Counted from the first letter of the stretch, positions 24,421 through 51,071 are shown. The stretch: 64,000 nucleotides of DNA from Protonemura montana (GCA_947568835.1 OX387610.1:4318001-4382000); one strand, 5' to 3'. Made by a program: numbers and translations. Notes: generated by a model from the letters alone, not told the origin.

Positions 24421-24810
24421 GGTTAGATGGTGACCAAGCCAGGCTTGTAAGCCATATGTAAGGCAGACTTGGCGCTCTCACTACCAGGATAGCCGGCCAC
24501 AAGGATCGAACCTGGGACCTCCTGAATGCATGGCAGACATGGCGCTCTCACTACCAGGATAGCCGGCCACCAGGATCAAACCTGGGACCTCTCGAATGCA
24601 AGGCAGACATGGCGCTCTCACTACCAGGAAAGCCAGCCACCAGAATCGAGCCTAGGACGTCCTGAATGCAAGGCAGACATGGCGCTCTCACTACCAGGAT
24701 AGCCAGCCACCAGGATCGAACCAGGGACCTCCTGAATACAAGGTAGTCTTGACGCTCTTACTACCAGAAAAGCCAGCCACTAGAATCGAATCTGGCACCT
24801 CCAGAACACA
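24421..24810 (-). repeat. 70-bp tandem array of tRNA-like units
   Basis: The landmark ggcgctctcactaccagg recurs at 24471, 24541, 24611, 24681 and (diverged) 24751, exactly 70 bp apart. On the minus strand each unit has an A-box-like stretch (tggtagtgagagcgcc), a central 'ccttgcattcaggaggtcc' resembling an alanine-tRNA anticodon arm, and a B box (caggttcgatcctgg) at tRNA spacing. The 'gccggc' stretches could form the ends of an acceptor stem. The tandem arrangement and drift argue for a tRNA-derived satellite rather than functional genes. Confidence 0.75.
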
Positions 24811-26129
24811 TTTGTACTGATTTTTAATTTATGTTCCTTGAGAATGCCTCCTTGATTTTTACAAGCCGAGCACGCTTTATGTTTGAAAACTGCATTGACT
24901 TACAAATTGCAATGAAGTTTCCAAGTGGCGGTTGCAAACTGTTCCATGACGACACTTGCTTGCACGTCTCAATCCAACCGCCCCCTCGATTCCAGCGCCA
25001 GATGAAGGTGTCAGGTTTGAATTTAAAAAATCGTCGCGTGTCTTCGCATACAAAACACGGCGATGAAGATCTTAGCACAATTTTGTCTCAAGTCGACGTC
25101 GCCTCGCGGAATTAATGCGTCCTGATTTCGGAGTCCTGATTTGCATGTGGGCGCGGTTTATTCCCTCCTCCTAAGTTCTTGTTTAACCCTATTTCACGAT
25201 CCAGGACCCATTTTTTTTTCAAACTCGCTTTCTTCGATCGGGTGTCTTACCTACTCTGCAGAAAAAAAATTAGGCCTCATCAAAAAAAAAATAAAAAAAA
25301 AAATTATTTACTTTTTGCTGTATTGTCTACTTCTCTTTTCCTTCCTTCTATCAATCCCTTCCACTAACTTCGAATTTCTTTCAGAGCTAATTTACAACAA
25401 GTAGGATTAACCACTAATATAAACTGGATCTAATTACCCAAAGTATATAAAATAATTTTATTTTTCAGTACATTACACATCTGAAGCCCAATGGTAGGTA
25501 CCATACGTATACCTACCATACGTATACCACTATCACATTAAAGTACCTAAGTATTTACTGTTCAACTTTTACAACCTTATGCGACCATCTCAATCGATTT
25601 TCCTTACCAACAAGACGCCAATATCAATTTAAAAACATTTACAATTCAACTGAATTGCTTTGTAGTAAACGAATTTATATCAACATCACGTCACTATCAA
25701 TCCAATGGAGGAGCACTCACACCAAATTATAATGTGATTACATAGCTTTTAACCCATTGGAAATGGCATATTATGAGTAAATCATGTTTTAACCTGTACT
25801 GACAGCGACTGGGCATAGCATATTTGTGAACTATAAATTGTACATTACCGTACCTGGCAGTATTTTATCGATATTCTCTACCTATGAATGTTTCCCCACG
25901 ACGTAAATGTCGCCTGTAAATCATGCCTTACTCAATGTAACGCCTTTTTGCATCTTTATGAGGTCATTGCTTACAGTCATTCATAGGAGTAGTGGTTTAT
26001 GAACCTGCGTATATTGTCGATAATGTCAAAGTTCATTTTTCAGTGATCATTTTGTGACAGAATTTGTGTATAAAAGTGGGATTTTACCAAAATGTTCAAC
26101 TATAAATTTGACCTCTGGGTGCCGATTTT
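24811..26129. other. Non-coding spacer
   Basis: No gene supported. Overlapping open frames on both strands at 24824-25115 have no recognisable domain, and A-rich runs occupy 25265-25305. A short inverted phrase 'ccatacgtatacctaccata' lies near 25500-25525. Confidence 0.4.
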
Positions 26130-26400
26130 AACAACGCCGTTTAGGGGTGATTTTAACCGGTGCCGTAATAAGCTTTTAAACAATAATATTTTAATAATTG
26201 CAAGCCAAAGAATTTAGACAACACACGAAGAACAAGAAAAAAATAGTTTTTAACAAAGCGTTTACTTCAAAACTGAATAATTGGTGACTTGGAAATACAG
26301 ACAAAATATCAATGTGACTTCTTACTTTGATCTCCAAATGACAGTTTAAAAGTTAAACCCCATCCTTCCAGGTTCAAATATTAAACGGTGATTTGGACAG
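26130..26400 (-). repeat. Dispersed repeat, inverted partner of 8293-8533
   Basis: In reverse complement it reads cctggaaggatggggttta and on to 'cacccctaaacggcgtt', the same order and ends as the copy at 8293-8533, with moderate divergence and small indels. Confidence 0.65.
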
Positions 26401-26653
26401 AGAACGGCTGTGAAATAAAAATTATTTTTTGAGTGAACAAAAGTGAGTTCAGCAGGCGCTGGAATTTCTGAGAATTGATCTAAGATTTCAGTCGGAGCGC
26501 ATGGCACTTTCATCAGCAGTTCACGGCACCTCCATCGACGCGAAAATAGCGCAGGAATTTGCTCAAAACCTGCCACACTGCTTTGGTTAACAAGTTGCGT
26601 TTTCTGAACGAAATTTAGAATTTTAACTGACAATCTTTTAAGTGTACTTTTGT

Positions 26654-26775
26654 GATCCAAGCAGTCCAATGTACTGGGTGCTAGGGGTTGAAAAATGTCT
26701 CTGTGTTATTCTTATGGGCCATGTTTTTCCAAGCAGTCCAATGTACTAGGTGCTAGGGGTAAAAAATTTCTCTGC
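26654..26775 (-). repeat. 72-bp satellite fragment, about 1.5 copies, inverted
   Basis: The sequence gcagtccaatgtactgggtg and 'cttatgggccatgtttttcc' are the reverse complement of the 20266-22178 unit. It abuts a SINE fragment directly. Confidence 0.88.
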
Positions 26776-26912
26776 TGACACCGGGTTTCCCCTCTTCCCT
26801 TTTAAGCTAGGTTAAATTTTTCACCATCCACTCATTCACCAACGCCATTAGACCAGTGCCTCAGGGCCCGTTGTTGGAACAGTGCGTCGTTAAACACAAT
26901 AATCAATCAATC
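26776..26912 (+). mobile_element. 5S-derived SINE, 3' fragment
   Basis: Begins 'caccgggtttcccctcttcc' and continues with 'catccactcattcacca' and 'acagtgcgtcgttaaacac'. This is the 3' part of the SINE, joined directly to the satellite fragment on its left. Confidence 0.82.
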
Positions 26913-27367
26913 TACTACACTTTAGCCATGTTACATCATATTTCGTTCTTGTGAACATTATAAGCAATCGCGTCAGTTCTCGTTTCTACATTGATGCGCT
27001 CCTCCACGGAAAAACTCGGAAAATCTAAGTACATATGCATTCAATATTTTCCAGTCCGTGCATTGTAACATAGACGACACAGTCAGGAAATTAAGTTTTG
27101 AAAGCGTGACTGCGTTGAATCCAGGCGCAGCTGTCTATAGCTTTAAAGCATGAGATGCACTTTGCATTTGCTATTCCCGTGGGGAATCCATTGAGATCCA
27201 TTGAGGGAACGGGAAACGTAACAATACCACTTCAGCTTGGAAAGACATTCCTGTCAGTTACGATTTAGATACCTGTCTGCTTCTCGTTTATTATAGATTG
27301 TAATATGTTAGCCTATGTCATCGTTCGTTTCGGTAATCATATGTGAGAGTGGCATTTATTAAAGGGG
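26913..27367. other. Non-coding spacer
   Basis: Nothing recognised between the SINE fragment and the dispersed repeat at 27368. Confidence 0.35.
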
Positions 27368-27865
27368 TTCATATGGAACGTGAAAATCGACATAAGAGCA
27401 AATCTGTTTGCATCGCTTTATTATCACGCATTGCTGAGTCAATAATAAAATACTCAAACAATTATTTTGCGGGAAATTTGTGGGAAATTCGGAAAAACGA
27501 ACTTTTTGCTGTCGCCTTCGGTTTTTCAAGAAGTGATAGAATTGAGTGATTCGCAATTTTTTTTTACATCTTCAATACTAATCTTGAGAGAATAAAAAGT
27601 GTTCAGACATCTTACTTATCTAATTCCGAATCAAATTATTGTTTTTAATGGTGTTAAAATTAGTTTTCTCACCAGTGAATACAATTTTGATAGCGATAAT
27701 TTGTTACTTTATACCCTAAAGCACGAAGATTTCATAAATGTTAGTCTAATCTCGATCAGACAAATAGTATCAATGAAACCGAAGTCCGTGTAAGTCGGTG
27801 CGTGGCGCCAAATTAAGTCCAGTAGCTACCGACAGCGAGTCCGGGCGAGTCGCTCAGACTCGGGG
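27368..27865 (+). repeat. Dispersed repeat with a conserved short open frame (copy 1)
   Basis: Matched in reverse complement at 59840-60368, for example 'aaaatcgacataagagc', 'ttgtgggaaa' and 'aatctcgatcagacaaata'. A frame in the 27599-27793 open stretch encodes YNFDSDNLLLYTL and later FINVSLISIRQIVSMKP. The other copy encodes the near-equivalent YNFDSDILLLCTL and FINISLISIRQIMSMKP. Family not recognised. Confidence 0.65.
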
Positions 27866-28069
27866 AGACCCATGAATCGGATGTCAAGGATGATCCTATC
27901 ATATTTTTGCTAGGAGCTTCTTGGATTTCTTTAGTAAAATAAAGAAAGTTGGTAATTAAATACTTACTTCGCCATTAAGATCGTTTATGGATTTATCTGC
28001 CCTGTTAAAGTACTATCTTCCGACAGTCCAAATAAAAAATGAAAAAAATAATAATAAACTTTTTTTTTT

Positions 28070-28310
28070 TTAATCTGATTTTAATTGCTAACGCTTGTAA
28101 AGAGCAAAGTTTTTATCATCAAGAACACTAAAACCCTCTCAAAAACTGATACCCAAACTGGGACACGAACCCCGATCCTAATCCGCTCAAAAATGACATA
28201 TTTAAGTAGCTCAACGGGCTAGAGGTGGAGTTGGAGGTGGGGATCGGGGTTCGAGTCCAATTTTGGGCATCAGTTACTGTGAGGGGGTGTTCCTAATAAT
28301 AAAAAATAAA
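28070..28310. mobile_element. Palindromic tRNA-SINE/foldback element
   Basis: Two tRNA-like modules face each other. The left one (minus) has 'cgaaccccgatcctaatcc' at about 28167, and the right one (plus) has 'agtagctcaacggg' and 'ggggttcgagtcc' at 28206-28258. Outer ends are ctgattttaattgctaacgc on the left and 'gtgttcctaataata' on the right. Confidence 0.75.
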
Positions 28311-29112
28311 AAATATTATTCGATGATTGCCTTTCCACAACAACGACAACGTTTGTGAACAACGACAGAGTTCACAGAAAATATTTTTAATCCCCACTGA
28401 CAAAACTGTGTCCGCTTCTATCGAAAATATAGCCCCAGCTTCACGTTATTTCAATCTTGACACAGTGCACACAAACATCCTGATTGTATTTTGCCAGAAT
28501 GTCAGAATCCTGACATAATTGCCAACTGCACAACCTTTAACCTTTAATATCCCGTTACTGGGGATTTCGAGCGGTGATGTTAGCACTAAAAGGCACCATA
28601 ACCGTCTTTTCACGAGAATGATAATATGCACCGTGAAACTACGCAGCTTTGTTTGTCATATAGTGCAACATGCTTGCCTCCCACAACGTACAGCGTCGGC
28701 AGGGAGCGGAAAATTGTCTTCGGCGACGTCGAAAGATGACCTTTCAGAGATTAGAATCTGCTGGCGAAACCACAGCGCGGCCAAGCGGAGAAATCACAAA
28801 CCCGTCATAGACCTGCTAGACTTATCAAGGGAAATATCAAGACATAGATTGGCTTCAGTTTCTTAGAGCAAGTTGCCAATCGTGAGGCTCTTGGCAACAT
28901 TTTGATGTAGACCATGCAATGCATTTTGTTGATTCGGATTTAGTATGCTGTAACGTCATGTGACAGGAAATAATTAATATGATTACAACCCTGTTCCAAT
29001 TTAGGCTAAACTACAGATAGAAAGTGGGGTATCTCACCACCATCAGATCTGAGCTTTCTTATAAAAATCATATTTTCTTAGCAAATCTACCCAAAAGAAT
29101 TGCAATTTAGCA
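28311..29112. other. Non-coding spacer
   Basis: No recognisable gene. The open frame at 28519-28866 (115 codons) lacks a domain or splice support. Confidence 0.35.
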
Positions 29113-29515
29113 ATTGGTGAGTGAAACTAGGGTTATTACGGCAATCTAAAGCAAGTTACCCCTACCCGGCATCGGGCAGTTCATTACAATGTAATAGTAA
29201 TGGGTGGGTGAAATAAGGGTTGTCACGGCAATCTAAAACAAGTAACCCGTGCCCGGCATCGGGCAGTTCATCACAATGTAATAGTGATGGGTGGGTGAAA
29301 CAAGGGTTGTCATGGCAATCTAAAACAAGTAACCCGTGCCCGGCATCTGGCAGTTCATCCCAATGTAATAGTAATGGGTGGGTAAAACAAGGGTTGTCAC
29401 GGCAATCTAAAACAAGTAACCCGTGCCCGGCATCTGGCAGTTCATCACAATTTAACAGTAATGGGTGGGTTAAACAAGGGTTGTCATGCAATTTAGAACA
29501 AGGTCTCTGCTGACA
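29113..29515 (+). repeat. 87-bp tandem repeat, about 4.5 copies (locus 2)
   Basis: Same unit, same orientation and same 3' junction (aaggtctctgctgaca) as the array at 9313-10022, but with about half the copies. The 130-codon minus-strand frame across it is a repeat artefact. Confidence 0.92.
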
Positions 29516-29570
29516 AGAGAGCCTGGTCAAGACTGTAGAATATAAGATTACCACAAAGACAGAACTTTAC

Positions 29571-29704
29571 CTTTTCTCTTTGCGTTGTGACTTCTTTTTT
29601 TTGAAGGCCCGCTTGACTCTTAGCAGCAGGAAGGCCGCCCTGTCTATGGTGAGAGCACTCTCGTGAGGCTTCTTCGTGGGCTGTCCTTCCTCGTTGCTAC
29701 TCAT
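29571..29704 (-). CDS. Possible first coding exon, unknown gene
   Basis: Reading the minus strand from ATG at 29704, 44 codons run to a good 5' splice site (AAAAG followed by gtaaagt at 29570). The peptide starts MSSNEEGQPTKKPHES, has a short hydrophobic-basic stretch (AAFLLLRVKRAF) and ends in a Lys/Arg-rich tail (KKKKSQRKEK). No family is recognised. An in-frame upstream ATG at 29749 would add 15 residues. The only supporting context is CpG-rich DNA upstream on this strand (29.93-31.26 kb), which could be a promoter. No downstream exon was found to the left, so the gene would have to continue across a long intron. It may instead be a chance open frame. Confidence 0.33.
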
Positions 29705-29929
29705 CGTGGTCGTCCCTAGCACACGCAACCTGGTCCCTAAACTTTTCACTCAAACATACGAGCTGCAGATTTGCTGCATCGTTCAACAACGCTTGGCCAC
29801 GATTTTAATCCACACACTCATCACTCATCGCGAAAATATAGCCGCACCCTTTAAAACACTAGCGGTAGGTAGTAATAAGTGTGTTACCACTTACACAAAC
29901 ATGCGACCGTTTGGCGGATAGTTTAATTA

Positions 29930-31262
29930 AGCGAACGGCCGCGTCACGGCGTAGCGTTTGGAGCTTATTTGAATATTTGAATATTGGAACGTCCTTCGCG
30001 TCGATTGTTGGGCACCGAGCGTTCTGACACGAGCGTCGGTTCGCGTCTTCGTTGGCTCGAGCCGAAATTGCCGGTTGATCGCACTTAATCGTCTCTGGCG
30101 TCGCTTTCGCGGCGCTTAGTTCTTGGGCCTAATGTCTAGTTGTAATCCTGTGTCGCGACCCGAACGCTGCGCTGAGATCAGGTTCTTCTGCTTTATGACC
30201 CGTAATTGTCTAGAGTTCTGCAAACGGCTTTTTTTTAGTGTTTTGGAGGAGCTGTCATTTTTATAAAATTATCCGGTGGTTGTAGCAATTGCACGAAGAC
30301 TTTAAAAGACTGGTAAGTAGATTGCCTGGTGCTTTATGCTTCTAAAGACACAGAATTTTATTTCTCGCTTTTTTAGGGAGGATCTTAATGCACAAGCATT
30401 AAATATACGTATAAAGTATGCTAGAGCAAAAAGCGAGGTTAAATTTAATTGGCTGGTGAAAGATTTCAACTCTTATCAAACGAGATCTCACAACTAAATT
30501 AAAATAAAACATGCTTTTTGTTTTCGTCGGCTGTTTTTTTATTAATTTTTTCATAAGAAACGGTGAAAATTTGACAGTTATTTAATAGGCTTAGCTCTCT
30601 AGGAAAAGTGTTCAGAAATTATTGACTAATTTTTTGTATGCTGTTAAAATGCTTTAAAAGAGAAGAAAAGGACGTACTTTTAAAATTAAAAACGTAGCCG
30701 GAGACCCTGTCAAGGTGCATAGCTCTAGTTCGGTACGTATAAATTCAATGCCATTTCACGTTTCATAGTTAATTAATCTACGCCCAGACGTTTTAGGTAA
30801 TAAAACTAACATAAAATATCTTTCGACTTCCGTATCTACGTCCCACCTGACCCCATGTATGAAATAATCCACTTTTCGATCGCAATCTAAATTACCAATC
30901 TCGAATCATAAAGCAATATCCTGAACGAAATTAACAAGAGCTCGTCCATCAACAAAATATTCAGCTACCTGAAGTCGAGACGCTTACAAATAAATCACGT
31001 CCTGGCCTCCCCACACAAGAGAATCTCAACCCCTTTTACCACAAGCACAACCCGTCGCGCTCGAATTCAACCCGGCGACTTTCTCGCGACGCGTTCTAGG
31101 TGGCGCCTGCGACGTTGCGAGCCAGCTACACCGACGTCGGTGGCGTCGCGACGGCGGCTGCAGTCGAACTGACGCTCGCGACGCCCGACGCCGAGTCGCG
31201 CCGACGTCGAGACGCCCGTACCTTGGCGCATTCTTGCACGCGCGTTCGGGAACAGTAGCGCA
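29930..31262. promoter_or_regulatory. Two CpG-rich segments, candidate promoter region
   Basis: 29930-30190 and 31040-31262 are strikingly rich in CG dinucleotides (for example 'cgtcggtggcgtcgcgacgg' at about 31135) compared with the A/T-rich flanks. No open frame with a recognisable product lies inside. Such islands in otherwise CpG-poor DNA usually mark unmethylated promoters. The nearest candidate is the exon at 29571-29704 on the minus strand. Confidence 0.45.
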
Positions 31263-33410
31263 GTTATTTTACACTTGGTACCTACTTACTCCGTTACCAG
31301 TGTCGTGCTATCATGGCTTGTATCTGGTTTATTATTCCTCACCAATGGGTATACGAGGAGAAATAAAAGCAATGCTAGGCTAGGGTTAAAAACCCATTGA
31401 AGGGTTATTTACGAAAACGACAGAGAGAACTGTATAGCGATGATCAGTAGGGATGATCATTTTTTCTGAATTCACTGTAGCATAATCTGAAAAAAAAAGC
31501 TTGCACCATCTTGTTACGATCGATTTCTTCAAAAAAATTGCAGTTAAATTGAACAAATCGATACCTCAATTGACTTTCAGGCAATTGACCAACGATCCAA
31601 CCTTACCTAGATCTATTATTCTACATCCTAATTATATTATTTGGGGTTATATATTTTTTATCTTATGGATAAAGAAGAAATATAAATATCTAATCTATTT
31701 TTCTAATCTATTACCAAAGGTCCAACCTAACCTAGAGGCAAAACCTTCTATTTCTATGCCCGGAAAGTCTTTGATTCTAAATCTACCTGTAAATACCTAA
31801 TGTTCTGCTTTCGAATCGATGACAAAACAGCTGTTAAGAGTGCATACCTCTTGGTCTGGAGCAAAGAAGAGAAGCAACGGTAAAATATTGACACTCGCCA
31901 AGAGTACGACAACACTTGCTATACACCTTCATTGATCGAAGTTGACTGACCTTTCTATTTGGATAATAACTAACCAAATCAACATATTTTAGGTACCCGG
32001 CTTGGTCTTTTGGTGCTAACTTACCGTTACACTATATGTATAGTATTTAGCATCCGTGTATTTATTGATAATCATAACACCGTGTTAACTCACTGATTTC
32101 AAGTTTAAAATGTAGGTAAGTTGGAATGACTATGAGAGAAGAAGCGGTTGTTTTTTGTGCGTAATTTTGATACATTTTGTTCCTCCCCTCCAACACAGGA
32201 GAAAACTTGGGTTAGTGACTTAAAAATCAAATAAGAGATAAGGTATGGACCTCAAGGAAAAATTGGATTCAGTGTTATTTAGGAAGAAACAAGTGGTTAT
32301 TTGTGGAAATTCTGGTTGAATTGATAATGGATATCAGTGACAGCTCGTGTATTGCTTCCAAATTAAAGAATTAATGGAAATGAATTGGTTAATTATTTCA
32401 TGAATGATTATAATGTGCTCTTTTTTTCAAGTGGTTTTTTATTTGTTTCATATGCTTGCGTTTGCTGTTTAATTATCTTTGCTTTTCTGCCTTTTCTTGT
32501 CAATGTTTATTTGTTTATAGCAATTGTGACCCAGAGTCGAACCTTTCGGTGTATCAAAAGGTTTCGCGTATCAAAATAGAAAAACGAAGCCAAGAGTTAG
32601 GACGAAAACAATGATTTATTTAAAGAGGTGTTATTCCGGAAGTGAATTCCGGAAGGGTCGCAGCCCTGCAGGATAGTACATCTCTGACAGTACCTACCTG
32701 CCCCAGTGGAGAGACAGGTACCGCACAAATTGGCGGGAAAGTTACAGGATTTATGGGCTCAATAATAAGAAAGGTTGAATGTGTAAAGGAGAGAAATCAA
32801 ATAAAAAAAATCGTAGAAAACCTACCAGTAAGCCACCAAACGTACAGGGTCACAGATATCAATGCCGCAGCTATGGTGTTTGAGTGTCCGTGGAATTCGA
32901 GCATGTCCATTCTGTATTGCAATATCCCATGAGTTTATACAGTTTTTTTATTTCAGACTTGTCTGTATTGGACTTAAAATTGACAAAAAAAAACTCATTG
33001 CACCAAGCGCTTGGAGAGCCTAGCCTTATAGGTACAATAACAAATGATATAGATGCAGTGAGAGGTATTCACTTTATGTATACCTAAGTACACAAAACAT
33101 GAAGCCGAGTATGAAAGCCGAGAAAAATTGGTTAGTTTTAAGTGACAAAAATGCATGAAAACGTAGAAATACAATTCATAATTAAAATTCACAAAAATAT
33201 TTCTGAAACGTGTCTAGCAGTTATGTGACTCCAGAAAAGTGCATCGCATACCCCCATTTAACTCTTCGTACCACACTTTACGAAACACTGATGTAGGGAA
33301 TTCATTTCTTGCAAATATGGTAATTCATTTCTTGCCACAATCCCATGCAAAAATTATCAATGTTTACGTTTCTAGTCTTCAGTACTTAGAAAAATCATAA
33401 CTCATGAGGA
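31263..33410. other. Non-coding spacer
   Basis: No gene supported. AT-rich open frames at 31501-31800, 32385-32579 and 32642-32932 carry no recognisable domain. Confidence 0.4.
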
Positions 33411-33675
33411 TACATTTTTCAACCACCAGCACCTAGTACATAGGACTGCTTGGAAAAACATGGCCCATAAGAATAACACAGAGACAATTTTCAACCCCTT
33501 AGCACCTAGTACATTGGACTGCTTGGAAAAACATGGCCTATAAGAATAACACAGAGACATTTTCCAACCACTAGCACCTAGTACATTGGACTGCTTGGAA
33601 AAACATGGCCCATAAGAATAACACAGAGACATTTTTCAACCCCTAGCACCTAGTACATTGAACTGCTTGGAAATA
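33411..33675. repeat. 72-bp satellite, about 3.6 copies
   Basis: Same unit as 20266-22178 (ggcccataagaataacacag, 'agtacattggactgcttgg'), same orientation, with slightly more drift. Confidence 0.93.
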
Positions 33676-35007
33676 ATATCCATTCTCAGTACAAAATTTG
33701 CTGAGTTAGCCAAAGATATCTTTCCAAGGTAGTAACAAGTACATGAAAGGAATGGTAATAACGCTGCTATCATACAGTACACCTCTGTCCTTGTTCCAAC
33801 TTCTCTTATCTACTCAGCGGCTAACATGACATCATAGCAATTATAAAGTTACTAATAGGAAAGGAAACCAAATAAAAAAACACATAATTATTCTCAGATT
33901 CCATAATTTATTTGTCAATATATGCATAAAATATCATCCATGTTAGTCACCCCAAAGTACAACAATAATATGCAGTGCGGTAAGGTATCTTAGATACCCG
34001 AATATCCTTCACGATTGCATATCACCCATTAGGCCTAGTAAATCGGTAACAATATCACCTTGTGTTCATACGATAAGTCAGTATAAGAAATGCCCATCAA
34101 CAACAATGCGATTGGTGCGGCTTTTGCCATTTTATCGGTCTCGGTTTGGTCTTTTAAGATCACATCGGCAAGAAATGCCATGCTTCTTATCTCATAACTT
34201 TGGTGCCTGGCATTATTGTACTAAAAATAGTCTGTGCTGATTCCAAATATGTGGAGCGTGATCTAGGTTAGTCCGTTGTTGAGCGGTGATTGTGATTATT
34301 TTACGAAGAATCACTTTATTGGTGCTATAAAAAAATATATATCAGATTGTTCACCGTAGCCATTGTTTGTTTTGCAAACCCAAGTAGCGAGAGCCGCACC
34401 CATACGTCCATTGTACAAGTAAAAAAAACAAAAAATACATGAATGCAGTAACATAATTGCATGACTGTCTTGCACGGTGCATTACAAATAAAACCTTTCA
34501 CAATTTAATACTCGTAAAACTAAAGTAACAACTGACCAATAAAATTGCTCAAATCAGTAATCGTGAACCTATAAGGGGAAATTCAATCGGGATGGATGTT
34601 TTGACAGGTGAGAGGGTCAAACTGTCACGAAATGCTCCTTTCTGAGGACCTATACAGTGGAATAGGTCCACAGGCAAAAACAATTATATTCCTGCCAATA
34701 TTTGCCCAATAGACAAGATTAGATTCTTAAGCTTTATCTATGCCCTTGTTCTAGTACAAAGGATATGGATTAAATAGGAAAATGTCTCTAAATTAAAGAA
34801 ACAGCATCAAAATTAACGACTTAATTAAAAAAACTAAACCCAAAGTGGACTGTAACCTTGTTGAAATGAATTCAATGTGAAAAATTTACTTTTTGACCTC
34901 ATTTGTTCACCATCACTGACTTAAATAGCACCCAACTTAAAGTAAGTATCTATCAGTATAACACAACTCTTAAGTACAGGAAGTATCGCAGAGCTAGGAG
35001 CTCAACT
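33676..35007. other. Non-coding sequence downstream of QPCT
   Basis: No gene or repeat recognised. The part next to 35007 would hold the QPCT 3' untranslated region on the minus strand. Confidence 0.4.
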
Positions 35008-37264
<2,257 letters not shown>

Positions 37265-37463
37265 TTTGCTAAACAAAAAACTAACAACGTTCCCGTCGCA
37301 ACAAACCAACCCAACTGACACCTACTCAAATTGGCACTTGCATTTAACTCCACGTTCATATGTCAGCAGGGGAGCAGCACTGTAGCAGCGGCGCTGCAAG
37401 GTTTTTGTCGCTCACGTGATCTTGTAGAAAACTATTTTCGATCTCGTCTCGTCTCTTACAGCC
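37265..37463. promoter_or_regulatory. Shared bidirectional promoter region QPCT/ACO2
   Basis: The 199 bp between the two divergent start codons must contain both 5' untranslated regions and core promoters. It holds the 8-bp palindrome TCACGTGA at 37412-37419, an E-box of the type bound by bHLH-zip factors (USF/TFE family). There is no obvious TATA box on either side. Transcription start sites cannot be placed by eye. Confidence 0.6.
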
Positions 37464-49956
<12,493 letters not shown>

Positions 49957-51071
49957 ACACGAAACACGAGCTATGCAGAGCAAGGTCATCGGCCATGAGC
50001 CGAAAAAACAATGCCACGGTAGCTAGCGCTAGGCTGATTTATTTATTATTTTAAATTATTAAATTGATTTTTCTAACCAAATGTCTGTACATAGTGGAGA
50101 AGTGGATTTCGATCGACTTGGATGATTAGGAGTTTGATGGTGGATTTCTTTGGGCGAGATAAAATCAGTGTGAAGGTCAAAGTCGTGTGCAGTCAAGTCT
50201 AGTACAAAACGACAATAACAGTTTAGTCATTTCTGAGAAATTTGTTTAATTCATGTTTTAAAATATTAAATAGATTTTTTCCTGGATGCTTTAATACGAT
50301 AATCGACTAGTGCCACAGATATTGTTGGAGCAATAAGATGGAATTTCAGCTAAGTAGGTAGTTGAAGATAATCATGTCAGTATTTATCTTTGTGAAATGC
50401 AAAATACATTAAAGGTGCAACCGATATAATCTTGTTGATACTGATAAATAGCGATCAATTATTCTGCGTAAGCCTTCAACGGTAACTTGAAAGACATCTT
50501 TTGTATTGCATAGACTAACACAGTTAGTTACACACGTATTGTAAAATTATTAATTACAATTGATGTATTAAGTCATTTATGGAAGTGATGTTTTATTCAG
50601 ACTTGAATTTTTTTTTGTAGCAATTGAAGTATTGACAAAATAATTGTTTCGTTTCAAATTGATCAAAAATCTTGCTGACGAATAACACGTCGGAAAATTA
50701 ATCGACAACGAAACGTCAACATTTGCAACAAAAATGCCAAATCTGAATCGGATTTCACCAGTTTTTATTGTAACCTTTCCAAATAGTTACCTGATCAATC
50801 ATTCTGAACCAAGGGTCTTTATGAAAAGGCCAACCAAAAGATTCTCTATCTAGGTAGATTAGGAGACCAGTCAATTGCTTATCTCGTGCAGAAGCCAAAC
50901 GTTGCAGTACCTCATCATATCTCAAGATTGACCATTTCTATCTCGGTAAGTTCATTTCTTCCCCAATCCTTAAACCTCTGCTTACATTCCTTTAAGTCCT
51001 TAGTCTTTAGCAATTTCTTCATTGCAAGTACAAATTAGTTTGGCAAAGCCCCTTGAGGTGGCCTAGTAGTC
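49957..51071. other. Intergenic: 3' ends of ACO2 and the ionotropic receptor gene
   Basis: The first several hundred bases after the ACO2 stop should be its 3' untranslated region. Candidate polyadenylation hexamers attaaa lie near 50262 and 50408. The two genes converge here. No other gene or repeat recognised. Confidence 0.5.

Noticed and set aside
24421-24810. Functional tRNA-Ala gene cluster
   Set aside because: No spacers or T-run terminators and drifting stems; a tRNA-derived satellite fits better.
26346-26669. 107-codon minus-strand open frame
   Set aside because: Overlaps a dispersed repeat and a satellite fragment; no domain.
29162-29554. 130-codon minus-strand open frame
   Set aside because: Runs through the 87-bp tandem repeat, whose length is a multiple of three.
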